Position numbers and translations under genes: made by a program. Below the pieces are notes generated by a model that saw only the letters and a list, made by a program, of their open reading frames with translations, made no database searches and had not been told where the DNA came from. A stretch of DNA of 64,000 nucleotides from Streptomyces europaeiscabiei (GTDB taxonomy: Bacteria > Actinomycetota > Actinomycetes > Streptomycetales > Streptomycetaceae): contig NZ_CP107841.1 in the NCBI RefSeq assembly GCF_036346855.1, positions 992,001 to 1,056,000 of the forward strand, given 5' to 3'. This document shows, piece by piece, positions 56,181 through 64,000 of the stretch; positions within the stretch are counted from its first letter, which is position 1, and each line of letters opens with the position of its first letter.

Positions 56181-57830
56181 ATGAGATTCCGTACGCGCAC
56201 GCCGGCCCTCGCCCGCACACCCCGCACAGCCACCCTCGCCGCGGCCCTTCTCGGTCTGCTCCTCCCCCTGTTCGCCTTCGGCGCGCCGGCGCACGCCGCG
56301 GCGCCCGGCTTCCGTATCGAGAACGGCCGGCTCCTTGAGCGCTCCGGCAACGACTTCGTGATGCGCGGCGTGAACCACGCCCACACCTGGTACGCGAACC
56401 AGATGGGCTCGCTCGCCCACATCAAGGCCAAGGGCGCCAACACCGTGCGTGTGGTCCTCTCCAGCGGTGACCGGTGGACCCGTAACGACACCGCCGACGT
56501 GACGAACGTCGTGACGCAGTGCAAGCGGAACCGGCTCATCTGTGTCCTGGAGGTGCACGACACGACGGGCTACGGCGAGCAGAGCGGGGCGGTCACGCTC
56601 TCACGGGCCGCCGACTACTGGATCGGTGTGCAGAGCGCGCTGACGGGTCAGGAGGACCACGTCATCGTCAACATCGGCAACGAGCCGTACGGCAACAACA
56701 ACTACGCGGGCTGGACGGCCGACACCAAGGCGGCGATCCAGAAGCTGCGCACCGCCGGATTCGACCACACGATCATGGTCGACGCCCCCAACTGGGGCCA
56801 GGACTGGGCGTTCACGATGCGTGACAACGCGGCTTCCGTCTTCGCCGCCGATCCGGACGCCAACACGATCTTCTCCATCCACATGTACGGCGTCTTCGAC
56901 ACGGCGGCGGAGGTGAACGACTACCTCAACCGGTTCGTGTCGGCCCGGCTTCCCATCGTGGTGGGCGAGTTCGGGCACGACCACTCGGACGGCAACCCCG
57001 ACGAGGACGCCATCCTCGCCACCGCGCAGCGGCTCGGCCTCGGCTACCTGGGCTGGTCCTGGAGCGGCAACGGCGGCGGCGTCGAGTACCTGGACATGGT
57101 CACGAACTTCGACCCGAACCAGCTGACCAGCTGGGGCCAACGCCTCTTCAACGGCGCGAACGGCATCGCCGCCACGTCCAAGGAAGCGGCGATCTACTCG
57201 TCCTCCGGCGGCGACACCACTCCCCCGACCGCCCCCGGGACCCCGAGCGCCTCCGCGGTGACCTCCTCGTCCGCCACCCTGACCTGGTCCGCCGCCACCG
57301 ACGCGACCGGCGTCACGGGCTACGACGTGGTCCGCGTCAACGGCACGACCGAGACCGCCGCGACCACCACCACGGGAACCTCGGCCACGCTCACCGGCCT
57401 GTCTCCCGCCACCTCGTACAGCTTCGCGGTCTACGCGCGCGACGCGGCAGGCAACCGCTCGGCGCGCTCGGCAGCGGTGACCGTCACGACCTCCTCCGGC
57501 GGTTCCACGGCGGCCTGCGCCATCGGCTACCGGGTGACGGGCGAGTGGCCCGGCGGGTTCCAGGGCGAGGTCGTCATCCGCAACACCGGCACCTCGGCGG
57601 TCGACGGCTGGACCCTCCGCTGGACCTTCCCCGACAGCCAGCGCGTCTCCAGCCTGTGGGGTGGCACGGTGGCACAGTCCGGCGCGGCCGTCACCGTCAC
57701 CGCCGCGGCGTACACCGCGAACATCCCCGCGGCGGGCTCGGTCACCCTCGGCTTCACGGCCACCCGCGGGAGCGCCAACCCGGCTCCGACCGCGTTCACA
57801 CTCAACGGGGCCGCCTGTACGACTACCTGA
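56181..57830 (+). CDS. Secreted GH5 endo-beta-mannanase-like enzyme with FN3 and CBM2
   Basis: A 549-residue exported glycoside hydrolase. The signal peptide ends near APAHA. The GH5 barrel (about 40-335) has acid/base Glu168 in VIVNIGNEPYGNNNYAGW and nucleophile Glu263 in LPIVVGEFGHDHSDG; HTWYANQMGSLAHIKAKGAN is typical of the GH5_8 mannanase branch. An FN3 domain (about 350-440, SSATLTWSAATDATGVTGYD) and a CBM2 (about 447-549) follow. It probably shares the CebR-controlled transcript of the upstream esterase. An alternative reading is an endoglucanase of the same family. The 76-base gap before it is a striking polypyrimidine tract. Confidence 0.92.
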   Translation: MRFRTRTPALARTPRTATLAAALLGLLLPLFAFGAPAHAAAPGFRIENGRLLERSGNDFVMRGVNHAHTWYANQMGSLAHIKAKGANTVRVVLSSGDRWTRNDTADVTNVVTQCKRNRLICVLEVHDTTGYGEQSGAVTLSRAADYWIGVQSALTGQEDHVIVNIGNEPYGNNNYAGWTADTKAAIQKLRTAGFDHTIMVDAPNWGQDWAFTMRDNAASVFAADPDANTIFSIHMYGVFDTAAEVNDYLNRFVSARLPIVVGEFGHDHSDGNPDEDAILATAQRLGLGYLGWSWSGNGGGVEYLDMVTNFDPNQLTSWGQRLFNGANGIAATSKEAAIYSSSGGDTTPPTAPGTPSASAVTSSSATLTWSAATDATGVTGYDVVRVNGTTETAATTTTGTSATLTGLSPATSYSFAVYARDAAGNRSARSAAVTVTTSSGGSTAACAIGYRVTGEWPGGFQGEVVIRNTGTSAVDGWTLRWTFPDSQRVSSLWGGTVAQSGAAVTVTAAAYTANIPAAGSVTLGFTATRGSANPAPTAFTLNGAACTTT

Positions 57831-57860
57831 TCCCCATGGCCCTCGGATCCCCTTGACTCC

Positions 57861-59411
57861 TCAGCCCGGACCCGGCCCCACCCCGCCCTTCAGTCGCTCC
57901 AGGTCGGAGGGCCGGACCTGGATGGCCAGTACGGCGATCAGGGCGGCGACGACGGTGAAGACGGCGGCCATGACGAAGGCGGCCGAGACGCCTGCGGTGA
58001 GTACCTCGTGGGACCAGGGCGGCGGGAGCTGCCCGGTCTGTTCGAACCGCAGGCGCTCGGCCGGCGTCGCCTGGGAGAGGAACTCCGGGACCTGGTTCTC
58101 CGCCTCGTTGGTGCTGGCCGTGCCGTACATCGTGACGAGGATGGAGAGGCCGAGTGAACCGCCCACCTGCTGGGTGGCGTTGAGGAGTCCGGAGGCCGCG
58201 CCGGTCTCGGCGGTCCGGACGTCGGAGAGCGCCATCAGGGTCAGCGAGACGAACTCCATGCCCATGCCGAGGCTGAAGACGAGCATCGGGCCGAGGACGC
58301 TGCCGACGTACGTGGAGTGCACGTCGGTCAGGGTCAGCCAGGCGAGCCCGACCGCGCACAGGATCGCTCCCCCCACCATGAAGGGTTTGGGCCCGTAGGT
58401 GGGCAGGAACCTCGAGGCCAGTGCGGCGCCGACCGCGATGACCGCGCTGACCGGCAGGAAGGCGAGCCCGGCCTGCAACGGGCTGAAGTCCAGCACGTTC
58501 TGCACGAAGAGCGTCAGGAAGAAGAACATGCCGAAGATGGCGGCCGCGAGACACAGCATGATTCCGTAGGTGCCCGCCCGGTTCCGGTCGCGGAACATGT
58601 GCAGCGGTGTGATCGGCTGCTTCGAACGCCGCTCGACCAGGATGAACAGGGTGAGGAAAACGACGGCGCCGGCGAACGAGGCCATCGTGAGACCGTCCCG
58701 CCAGCCCTCCTGCGCGGCCCGGATGAAGCCGTACACCAGGAGCACCATGCCCAGGGTGGAGGTCAGCGCGCCGGTGATGTCGAAGTGTCCCGGGTGGCGT
58801 TCGGACTCCTTGATCCAGCGCGGCGTCGCCAGCACGATCAGCAGTCCGATCGGCACGTTGACGAACAGCACCCACCGCCAGTTCAGCCACTCCACGAGGA
58901 TGCCGCCCGCGAGGAGCCCGATCGCGCCGCCGCCGGCCGAGACGGCCGCGAACACCCCGAACGCCCGGTTGCGCTCCGGGCCTTCACGGAACGTCGTACT
59001 GATCAGCGCCAGGGATGTCGGGGACGCGATGGCGCCGCCGACGCCCTGAAGGGCGCGGGCGGCGAGGAGTTGGCCGGCGTTCTGGGCGAGGCCGCCGAGA
59101 AGCGAGGCCAACACGAAGAGCAGTACACCGAAGACGAAGACCCGCCGCCGGCCGAGAATGTCACCGGCCCGCCCGCCCAGCAGCAACAGCCCGCCGAAGG
59201 TCAGCGTGTACGCGTTGACCACCCAGGCCAGGCTCGTCGTCGAGAAGTCCAGTGAACGCTGGATGTCCGGCAGCGCGATGTTCACGATGGTGATGTCCAG
59301 CACCACCATCAACTGACACGACGCAAGGACGAACAACGCCATCCCACTCCCACCACCACCCGTTTCCCGGGTGGTGGTGCGCTGTGGGGAAGTCGGCTGA
59401 GGATTGCTCAT
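57861..59411 (-). CDS. MFS multidrug exporter, DHA2 (EmrB/QacA) type
   Basis: A 516-residue transporter with fourteen predicted helices. The first reads FVLASCQLMVVLDITIVNIA with motif D1 (LDxTIVNIALP). Motif A is LLLGGRAGDILGRRRVFVFG, and motif C lies in AVSAGGGAIGLLAGGILVEW. The polar N-terminus is Thr-rich. The ATG at 59411 starts the conserved sequence; the longer frame adds nothing recognisable. It converges on the GH5 gene and is divergent from the MoxR/vWA operon, with no regulator adjacent. Drug export is inferred from family. Confidence 0.92.
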   Translation of the reverse strand: MSNPQPTSPQRTTTRETGGGGSGMALFVLASCQLMVVLDITIVNIALPDIQRSLDFSTTSLAWVVNAYTLTFGGLLLLGGRAGDILGRRRVFVFGVLLFVLASLLGGLAQNAGQLLAARALQGVGGAIASPTSLALISTTFREGPERNRAFGVFAAVSAGGGAIGLLAGGILVEWLNWRWVLFVNVPIGLLIVLATPRWIKESERHPGHFDITGALTSTLGMVLLVYGFIRAAQEGWRDGLTMASFAGAVVFLTLFILVERRSKQPITPLHMFRDRNRAGTYGIMLCLAAAIFGMFFFLTLFVQNVLDFSPLQAGLAFLPVSAVIAVGAALASRFLPTYGPKPFMVGGAILCAVGLAWLTLTDVHSTYVGSVLGPMLVFSLGMGMEFVSLTLMALSDVRTAETGAASGLLNATQQVGGSLGLSILVTMYGTASTNEAENQVPEFLSQATPAERLRFEQTGQLPPPWSHEVLTAGVSAAFVMAAVFTVVAALIAVLAIQVRPSDLERLKGGVGPGPG

Positions 59412-59717
59412 GGCGTATCGCAAAGGCAGGGTCCGGTGAACGGTTCCGTCCACCGCCGCGTTCACTGTTCGACCGTACGCCGGTGCTCTGGGCACCACCA
59501 CTTGAGCCCGGCGTCGCTTTGGCGAGCGTACGGTGACCGTGTCGAGGGGGCGTTCGACGGGGCGAGTGCGAGGGGCCCGTCCAGGGTGTCAGCGGTGCGT
59601 ACGCGCACCCGCACGAAAAAACAGGTGCGGGATCGGCACGGGTGGAGTTACGGTCACCGCGATGACTACACATTCCCTCGGCAGAACAGGAGTCCCGTCC
59701 GCGCAAGGTGAGTGCTG
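59412..59717. other. Divergent intergenic region, MFS exporter / MoxR operon
   Basis: No gene is supported. It contains an 8-bp inverted repeat ACCGTACG...CGTACGGT (arms about 57 bases apart) and a GGTGC...GCACC hairpin, both possible regulatory sites. Confidence 0.4.
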
Positions 59718-61193
59718 ATGCTCACTGATGTCGCGAACGGGGATTCCCGGATTTCCCTCTGGTTGCGGGTGCGCGAGTTCGCCGTGCCACCCTCCATGAT
59801 CGAGACTGCGACCGCCCGCCGTGCCGTCGGCGACTGGGCCGGGGCATGTGCCGCCGCAGGGATCGACCTCGACCTCGACATGCGTTCCCTGGCAAGCGGT
59901 CACGGCAAGGAACTGGCGGCCCGAGTCCGAGCCGATCTCCGGCACTTGGCTCCGGATCTGCTGCGCTGGCACATGCCGCGGATCGCTCCCGACGGGCTGT
60001 TGCGTCCAGGCCTGACCATCACCCTGGCTCGTTACCACGCGGCGGGGCTCGACGGCCCGGACCCCGTGCACCTCGTGGCCCGCACTCCGCCCGCCTGGGC
60101 AAACGCCGGGCAGCGGATCGGCCTCGCGTTGTGGGACGGATCCCGCTCCGGGGCCGGCTCCCGCGGTCATCCGCATCCGCGCCCCAGCCGCCGGTACCGG
60201 CTCGATCTGCACCGCCATCTGTGGGATGCGCGCAGGGCGGGTGAGCTGCGGATTCGTTCTGGATCCGAGCGGCCCCCGGGCCCGCGACCGCCGGGATGGG
60301 AGGAGTGGGGGGCGCCTGCCACGGAGCGCGGCTGTGCCGTCGAACGGTGGGTGGAGGAGGCGGCGATCGTGTTGCGCGCCGAGGGGCGGTCCACCGGGAC
60401 GGTCCTCGTGCGGTGCGGCACCCGGCGTCGATTCCTCATGGACCTGGCCCTGAGCCCGGCCCCGGACCTGAACCTGGGCCTGGACATGGACCTGGAACCG
60501 AGCCCGGGTTCGGGCGCGGAGGCCCACACGGATTTCGGCAACGGGTCACCCGCCCCTCGGATCACGGCCGTATCCGGCGACGACGGTGCTTTCACCTCGC
60601 TGCCGGTCCTGCCCGACGCCGCGACCTGGGTGCTGCCCGATCTGGAGCTGATCCGTGCCGGTGCGATCGACGTCGGGCGGCTGCATCCGCTGGTCGCGTC
60701 GGCCCTGACACCGGGTCAAGCGCGCTCGGGCCCGCCCGAGGCTCCGGACCCGGCGGGGCGCCCACGGATCGTGGAGTGCCGGGGAGAGCGGCACCGCATC
60801 GGCCTGGTCGGCGGGGCACTGGTGGCACTGGACCATGACCCGGCCGAGCTCCGGCGGGAGGAACTGCTGGTCGAACTGACCGGTACTCCCCTCCCCTGTC
60901 TGCGGGCCATCGACGAGGCACACCGTCGCCCGGACTGTCTCTCCGGCGTGCGCGAACGCCTGGACCACGGGGACATCCCCGGTGCGCTGGCCGTCGTCGA
61001 GGGGCTCCTCGGCCCCGAGGCGGTGCTGCGCGACGGCCCGCTGCGGGACGAGCTGGAGTCGGCCGCGCGACGACGGATCGCCTACGGCCTCTACCGGGCA
61101 GGCCTCGCCGATCCAAGTCGCGGCCGGGTCCGCGCCGATGTCGGCCGCCGCCCTCCCCGCCACCGCCGCCCCCGCGTCGCGACCTTCTTCTGA
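59718..61193 (+). CDS. Uncharacterised first component of MoxR/vWA operon
   Basis: A 491-residue soluble protein that I cannot assign to a family. It begins LTDVANGDSRISLWLRVREF, has many Arg residues in the middle and an acidic repetitive stretch (LALSPAPDLNLGLDMDLEPS) near residue 260. It ends in a helical region (ELLVELTGTPLPCLRAIDEA) and a basic tail. The middle part (residues about 95-160, RPGLTITLARYHAAGLDGPD) has a strand-rich look. It precedes the AAA+ ATPase and vWA genes and is likely to be their partner or target. The ATG at 59718 is better spaced from AAGGTGAG than the GTG at 59712. Confidence 0.8.
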   Translation: MLTDVANGDSRISLWLRVREFAVPPSMIETATARRAVGDWAGACAAAGIDLDLDMRSLASGHGKELAARVRADLRHLAPDLLRWHMPRIAPDGLLRPGLTITLARYHAAGLDGPDPVHLVARTPPAWANAGQRIGLALWDGSRSGAGSRGHPHPRPSRRYRLDLHRHLWDARRAGELRIRSGSERPPGPRPPGWEEWGAPATERGCAVERWVEEAAIVLRAEGRSTGTVLVRCGTRRRFLMDLALSPAPDLNLGLDMDLEPSPGSGAEAHTDFGNGSPAPRITAVSGDDGAFTSLPVLPDAATWVLPDLELIRAGAIDVGRLHPLVASALTPGQARSGPPEAPDPAGRPRIVECRGERHRIGLVGGALVALDHDPAELRREELLVELTGTPLPCLRAIDEAHRRPDCLSGVRERLDHGDIPGALAVVEGLLGPEAVLRDGPLRDELESAARRRIAYGLYRAGLADPSRGRVRADVGRRPPRHRRPRVATFF

Positions 61194-61274
61194 CCGAGGA
61201 CCTCGACCCGGGACCTCGACCCGGGACCTGGGTCCCACCCGCCTTCAGCCCGCTACACACCAAGGTGATCAGAC

Positions 61275-62558
61275 ATGCCCACTTGCGCCCCGTTCGCCAT
61301 GCCCATCCCCTTCCCCGATGCCGGTACCGGCCCCGACCCCGACCACATCTCCTCCCAACTCGACATAGCGGGCGACCTGTTGAGCCTGCTGCGCACCACG
61401 ACCACCGAACCGCGCCCCGACACACAGCTGGAGGCGCTGACCCTGGCCGTCGCCGCGGATCTGCCCGTACTGCTGTGGGGTGAGCCGGGGATCGGCAAGA
61501 CCGCGGCGCTGACACAGCTCGCCGCCGCCCTGGATCTTCCGCTGACGACCGTGATCGCCAGCGTGCACGAGCCGTCCGACTTCTCGGGGCTGCCGATCGT
61601 GGGAGACGACCCGGCCGAGCAGGGTGTGCCGATGGCACCGCCGGACTGGGCGGTGCGGCTGGTGCGGGCCGGCCGGGGGCTGCTGTTCCTGGACGAGCTG
61701 TCGACTGCGCCGCCCGCCGTTCAGGCCGCGCTGCTCAGGCTGGTGCTGGAGCGGAGGATCGGCGCGCTCCAACTACCTCCCGGCGTGCGGATCGTGGCCG
61801 CCGCCAACCCTCGTTCCTCGGCGGCCGACGGCTGGGAGCTGAGCCCGCCGCTGGCCAACCGGTTCGTGCACCTGCAGTGGACGCACGACCACGAGGTCGT
61901 CGTACGGGGTCTCGGCGGGACCTGGCCGCGGGCCACCCTGCCGCGGCTCGCGCCGGAGCGGCTGTCGGAGGCGGTGGACTTCGCCCGCCGCGCGGTGTGC
62001 GCGCTGCTGGCCGCGCGCCCCAAACTCGTACATCAGCTGCCCAGCAGCGAGACCCGCCGGGGCGGGCCGTGGCCGTCGCCCCGCAGCTGGGAGATGACAC
62101 TGCATCTGATCGCCTTCGCGACCGCCTCCGGCGTCTCACGCGATGTGCTCTCCCTGCTGGTCAGGGGCACCGTGGGCGACGGTCCGGGGCTGGAGCTGCT
62201 GGCCGGCCTGGACCGGCTCGACCTCCCTGATCCGGAAACCCTGCTCGCCGATCCGGCGGGGGCGGACCTGCCCCAGCGGGGCGATCTGCGGCAGGCCGTG
62301 CTCGACGGCGTGGTCGCCGCGGTCCGGGCGCGGCCGGAGAAGGACCGCTGGGACGCGGCGTGGGCGCTGCTGGTCCGGGCGCTGGAGACCGGGGCCCCTG
62401 ATCTGGTGGTCGTCCCCGCGACCACCCTCGCCTCGCTGCGCCGCGACGACTGGGACGTTCCGGCGGCGATCGAGAGCCTCGCCGGAGTGGTCACCCTGTC
62501 CCGCAGGGCCGACGAGGCGGCGGCCCGTGCCAAGACGGCGACACGGGCCCGCCGATGA
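61275..62558 (+). CDS. MoxR-type AAA+ ATPase
   Basis: A 427-residue ATPase. Walker A is GEPGIGKT (69-76), Walker B is LLFLDELSTAP, sensor 1 is VAAANPRSSAADGWELSP, and the arginine finger region is ANRFVHLQW. The C-terminal lid contains GGPWPSPRSWEMTLHLIAFA. MoxR-type ATPases act as chaperone-like motors with vWA partners. The stop overlaps the ATG of the vWA/metallopeptidase gene (ATGA), a strong sign of a functional pair. The first 60 residues are Pro/Thr-rich. Confidence 0.92.
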   Translation: MPTCAPFAMPIPFPDAGTGPDPDHISSQLDIAGDLLSLLRTTTTEPRPDTQLEALTLAVAADLPVLLWGEPGIGKTAALTQLAAALDLPLTTVIASVHEPSDFSGLPIVGDDPAEQGVPMAPPDWAVRLVRAGRGLLFLDELSTAPPAVQAALLRLVLERRIGALQLPPGVRIVAAANPRSSAADGWELSPPLANRFVHLQWTHDHEVVVRGLGGTWPRATLPRLAPERLSEAVDFARRAVCALLAARPKLVHQLPSSETRRGGPWPSPRSWEMTLHLIAFATASGVSRDVLSLLVRGTVGDGPGLELLAGLDRLDLPDPETLLADPAGADLPQRGDLRQAVLDGVVAAVRARPEKDRWDAAWALLVRALETGAPDLVVVPATTLASLRRDDWDVPAAIESLAGVVTLSRRADEAAARAKTATRARR

Positions 62559-63862
62559 GCACCGACATGGGTACGGAGGTGAGCACCCTCACGGGTGCGG
62601 AGGCTGGTACCGGTGTGAGGCCCGGTTCGGCGGGCACGCGGGGCCTGGACTTCGACAAGCTCTTCACCGCCCGGCTGCAGGCGGCGCGGGCCCGCCCCTA
62701 TCTGGCGACGGCGCTGTTCGCGCTGCACACCGTCGAGTCCCGGCAGGTGCCCACCATGGGGGTGGACCGGTACTGGCGGTGCTACGTCTCCCCGGACTTC
62801 GTGGACCGTACGCCGGTGGAGGAACTGGCCGGGGTGTGGGTGCACGAGGTGTCGCATCTGTTGCGCGACCATCACGGACGCAGCGACCGGGTCGCCAAGG
62901 AGCGTGGGCTGACCGGTCCCGGGGAGCGGCTGCGGATGAACATCGCCGCCGACTGCGAGATCAACGACGACGCGTTCGGCGACGGGCTGGTCAAGCCCCA
63001 GGGGGTCGTCGATCCGGCGTACCTGAGGCTGCCCGAGGGGCAGTTGATGGAGGACTATCTGCGCCGGTTTCAACTGGGGTCGCAAACACTGGAGTTCGCG
63101 TGGCTGGACTGCGGCAGTGGCGCCGACGGTCTGGAACGGGAGTGGGAGCTGGGGCCGGACGGGGCGCACGGCCTGAGCGAGCAGGAACGGGACGCGGTCC
63201 GGTTCCGGGTGGCTCAGGGCATCACCGGCCGTCCGGGGTCCGCGCCCGAGGGCTGGAAGCGCTGGGCGGAGGAGGCGTTCCATCCGCCGCAGCCGTGGCG
63301 CGCGTTGCTGGGCGCGGCGGTCCGGTCGGCGGCCTCCGCGCCCGGCGCGGGCGAGGACTACAGCTACGGCCGGCCGTCGCGGCGCTCGGCCGGCGTGCCG
63401 GGAACCGTGCTGCCGAGCCTGCGGCGCCGGCCGCCCCATGTCTCCGTGATCATCGACACCTCCGGGTCGGTGAGTGACACGGAGCTGGGCAGCGCGCTCC
63501 TGGAGGTCGCGGCGATCTCCCGCGCCGTGGGCGGCCGAAGGGACCTCGTCACCGTCGTCCCGTGCGACGCGGCGGCCCGGATCGCCCACCCGCTGTGCAA
63601 GGCCGAGGGGATCCCCCTGCTGGGCGGCGGCGGTACGAACCTGCGCGCCGGCTTCGCCAAGGCACTCCGCAGTCACCCCAGGCCCGACGTCATCGTGGTC
63701 CTCACCGACGGACAGACCCCCTGGCCCGGCTCCCGGCCACCCTGCCGGACGGTGGTCGGCCTGTTCCCGCGCCATCACCGGAGGAATACGTGGAACGAGG
63801 ACGACCCCGACTACGTACCGGACTCACCGCCGGACTGGGCCCGTGTGGTCGAGATCGGTTGA
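62555..63862 (+). CDS. Metallopeptidase-like/vWA protein (DUF2201 type)
   Basis: A 435-residue protein with two parts. The N-terminal part is a putative zinc peptidase-like domain: VWVHEVSHLLRDHHGRSDR (H97-E-V-S-H101), then NIAADCEINDD supplying a third metal ligand. The C-terminal part is a vWA-like domain with a MIDAS motif DTSGSVSDTEL (from Asp301), a Thr in LLGGGGTNLRAGF and the Asp in VIVVLTDGQTPWPG. This is the usual partner of MoxR ATPases. Whether the HEVSH site is catalytic is unknown. It ends in a hairpin terminator at 63867-63887. Confidence 0.92.
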   Translation: MSTDMGTEVSTLTGAEAGTGVRPGSAGTRGLDFDKLFTARLQAARARPYLATALFALHTVESRQVPTMGVDRYWRCYVSPDFVDRTPVEELAGVWVHEVSHLLRDHHGRSDRVAKERGLTGPGERLRMNIAADCEINDDAFGDGLVKPQGVVDPAYLRLPEGQLMEDYLRRFQLGSQTLEFAWLDCGSGADGLEREWELGPDGAHGLSEQERDAVRFRVAQGITGRPGSAPEGWKRWAEEAFHPPQPWRALLGAAVRSAASAPGAGEDYSYGRPSRRSAGVPGTVLPSLRRRPPHVSVIIDTSGSVSDTELGSALLEVAAISRAVGGRRDLVTVVPCDAAARIAHPLCKAEGIPLLGGGGTNLRAGFAKALRSHPRPDVIVVLTDGQTPWPGSRPPCRTVVGLFPRHHRRNTWNEDDPDYVPDSPPDWARVVEIG

Positions 63863-63866
63863 GCCC

Positions 63867-63887
63867 CGCCGAGCGTACCGCTCGGCG
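63867..63887 (+). terminator. Terminator after vWA gene
   Basis: CGCCGAGC/GCTCGGCG with loop gtacc, five bases after the stop. Confidence 0.65.
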
Positions 63888-63957
63888 AACCCGGGCCGGA
63901 CCGGTCCCCACATCCGGGAACACTCCTCCACCTCCCATCACAACCCCCCCATGACAA

Positions 63958-63972
63958 TGAAAACGATTATCG
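63958..63972. promoter_or_regulatory. Probable Zur box
   Basis: TGAAAACGATTATCG matches the Streptomyces Zur consensus TGAAAATGATTTTCA at 12 of 15 positions and is embedded in an AT-rich stretch unusual for this window. It lies 11 bases before the last start codon. A zinc-regulated gene beyond the edge is therefore likely. Confidence 0.6.
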
Positions 63973-63983
63973 ATAAGGTGGGC

Positions 63984-64000
63984 ATGTCAAGCCGGGCGCC
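63984..64000 (+). CDS. First codons of a gene running off the window
   Basis: ATG at 63984 preceded by AAGG with five-base spacing, encoding MSSRA. Only these codons are visible. The upstream Zur-like box suggests a role in zinc homeostasis. Confidence 0.45.

Overview
The window is about 64 kb of very GC-rich actinobacterial chromosome. Codon use, GTG/TTG starts, GC-rich hairpin terminators, a CebR box, DmdR/IdeR-type iron boxes, LAXTG sortase E signals and a 2-methylisoborneol-type operon with a family 2B encapsulin all point to Streptomyces or a close relative. I see no integrase, insertion sequence, CRISPR array, tRNA or rRNA. It reads as a chromosomal region rich in accessory metabolism.

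Layout. 1-1.3 kb: the 3' end of a PL1 pectate lyase and a complete PL3 pectate lyase. 1.4-10.7 kb: single genes (membrane protein, Asp-box propeller protein, uracil-DNA glycosylase, sugar kinase, CbiX-like protein, lactonase-type propeller, FUSC transporter, Lrp regulator, HAD phosphatase). 10.8-17.4 kb: an iron-regulated surface locus. Four secreted or sortase-anchored proteins share a cysteine-paired, neocarzinostatin-like repeat and/or an HtaA-like domain, and a haem-type ABC binding lipoprotein is divergent to them. 17.7-23.2 kb: phenylacetate catabolism, paaABCDE on the minus strand divergent from paaK. 23.5-27.4 kb: amidohydrolase and APC permease with a divergent TetR regulator. 27.4-29.9 kb: a large TerD-domain protein followed by two tandem copies of an apparently structured RNA. 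30.9-36.3 kb: sugar ABC transporter (no ATPase), 5-dehydro-4-deoxyglucarate dehydratase and glucarate dehydratase, a compact glucarate operon. 36.8-40.3 kb: family 2B encapsulin shell, C11 terpene synthase and GPP C-methyltransferase. 40.4-47.1 kb: a giant TPR membrane protein, a degraded MFS gene, a peptidoglycan-binding membrane protein and a PI-PLC-like secreted enzyme. 47.5-53.1 kb: a molybdenum hydroxylase operon (xdhC, Mo, FAD and FeS subunits) with a divergent TetR regulator and paired operators. 53.4-57.8 kb: plant-polysaccharide enzymes (PL9, SGNH/CE3-CBM2, GH5-FN3-CBM2) with LacI/CebR-type operators. 57.9-59.4 kb: MFS drug exporter. 59.7-63.9 kb: a three-gene MoxR AAA+/vWA-metallopeptidase system. 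The last bases hold a probable Zur box and the first codons of another gene.

The candidates I rate highest as undescribed biology are three. First, the two tandem RNA copies at 29622-29830: three helices, with base pairs that change together between copies, and G-U pairs that fix the strand as plus. Second, the iron-boxed surface locus at 10.8-17.4 kb with its repeat family and LAXTG anchors. Third, the short direct-repeat arrays upstream of the encapsulin/terpene operon. All assignments come from reading the sequence; no database search was run.
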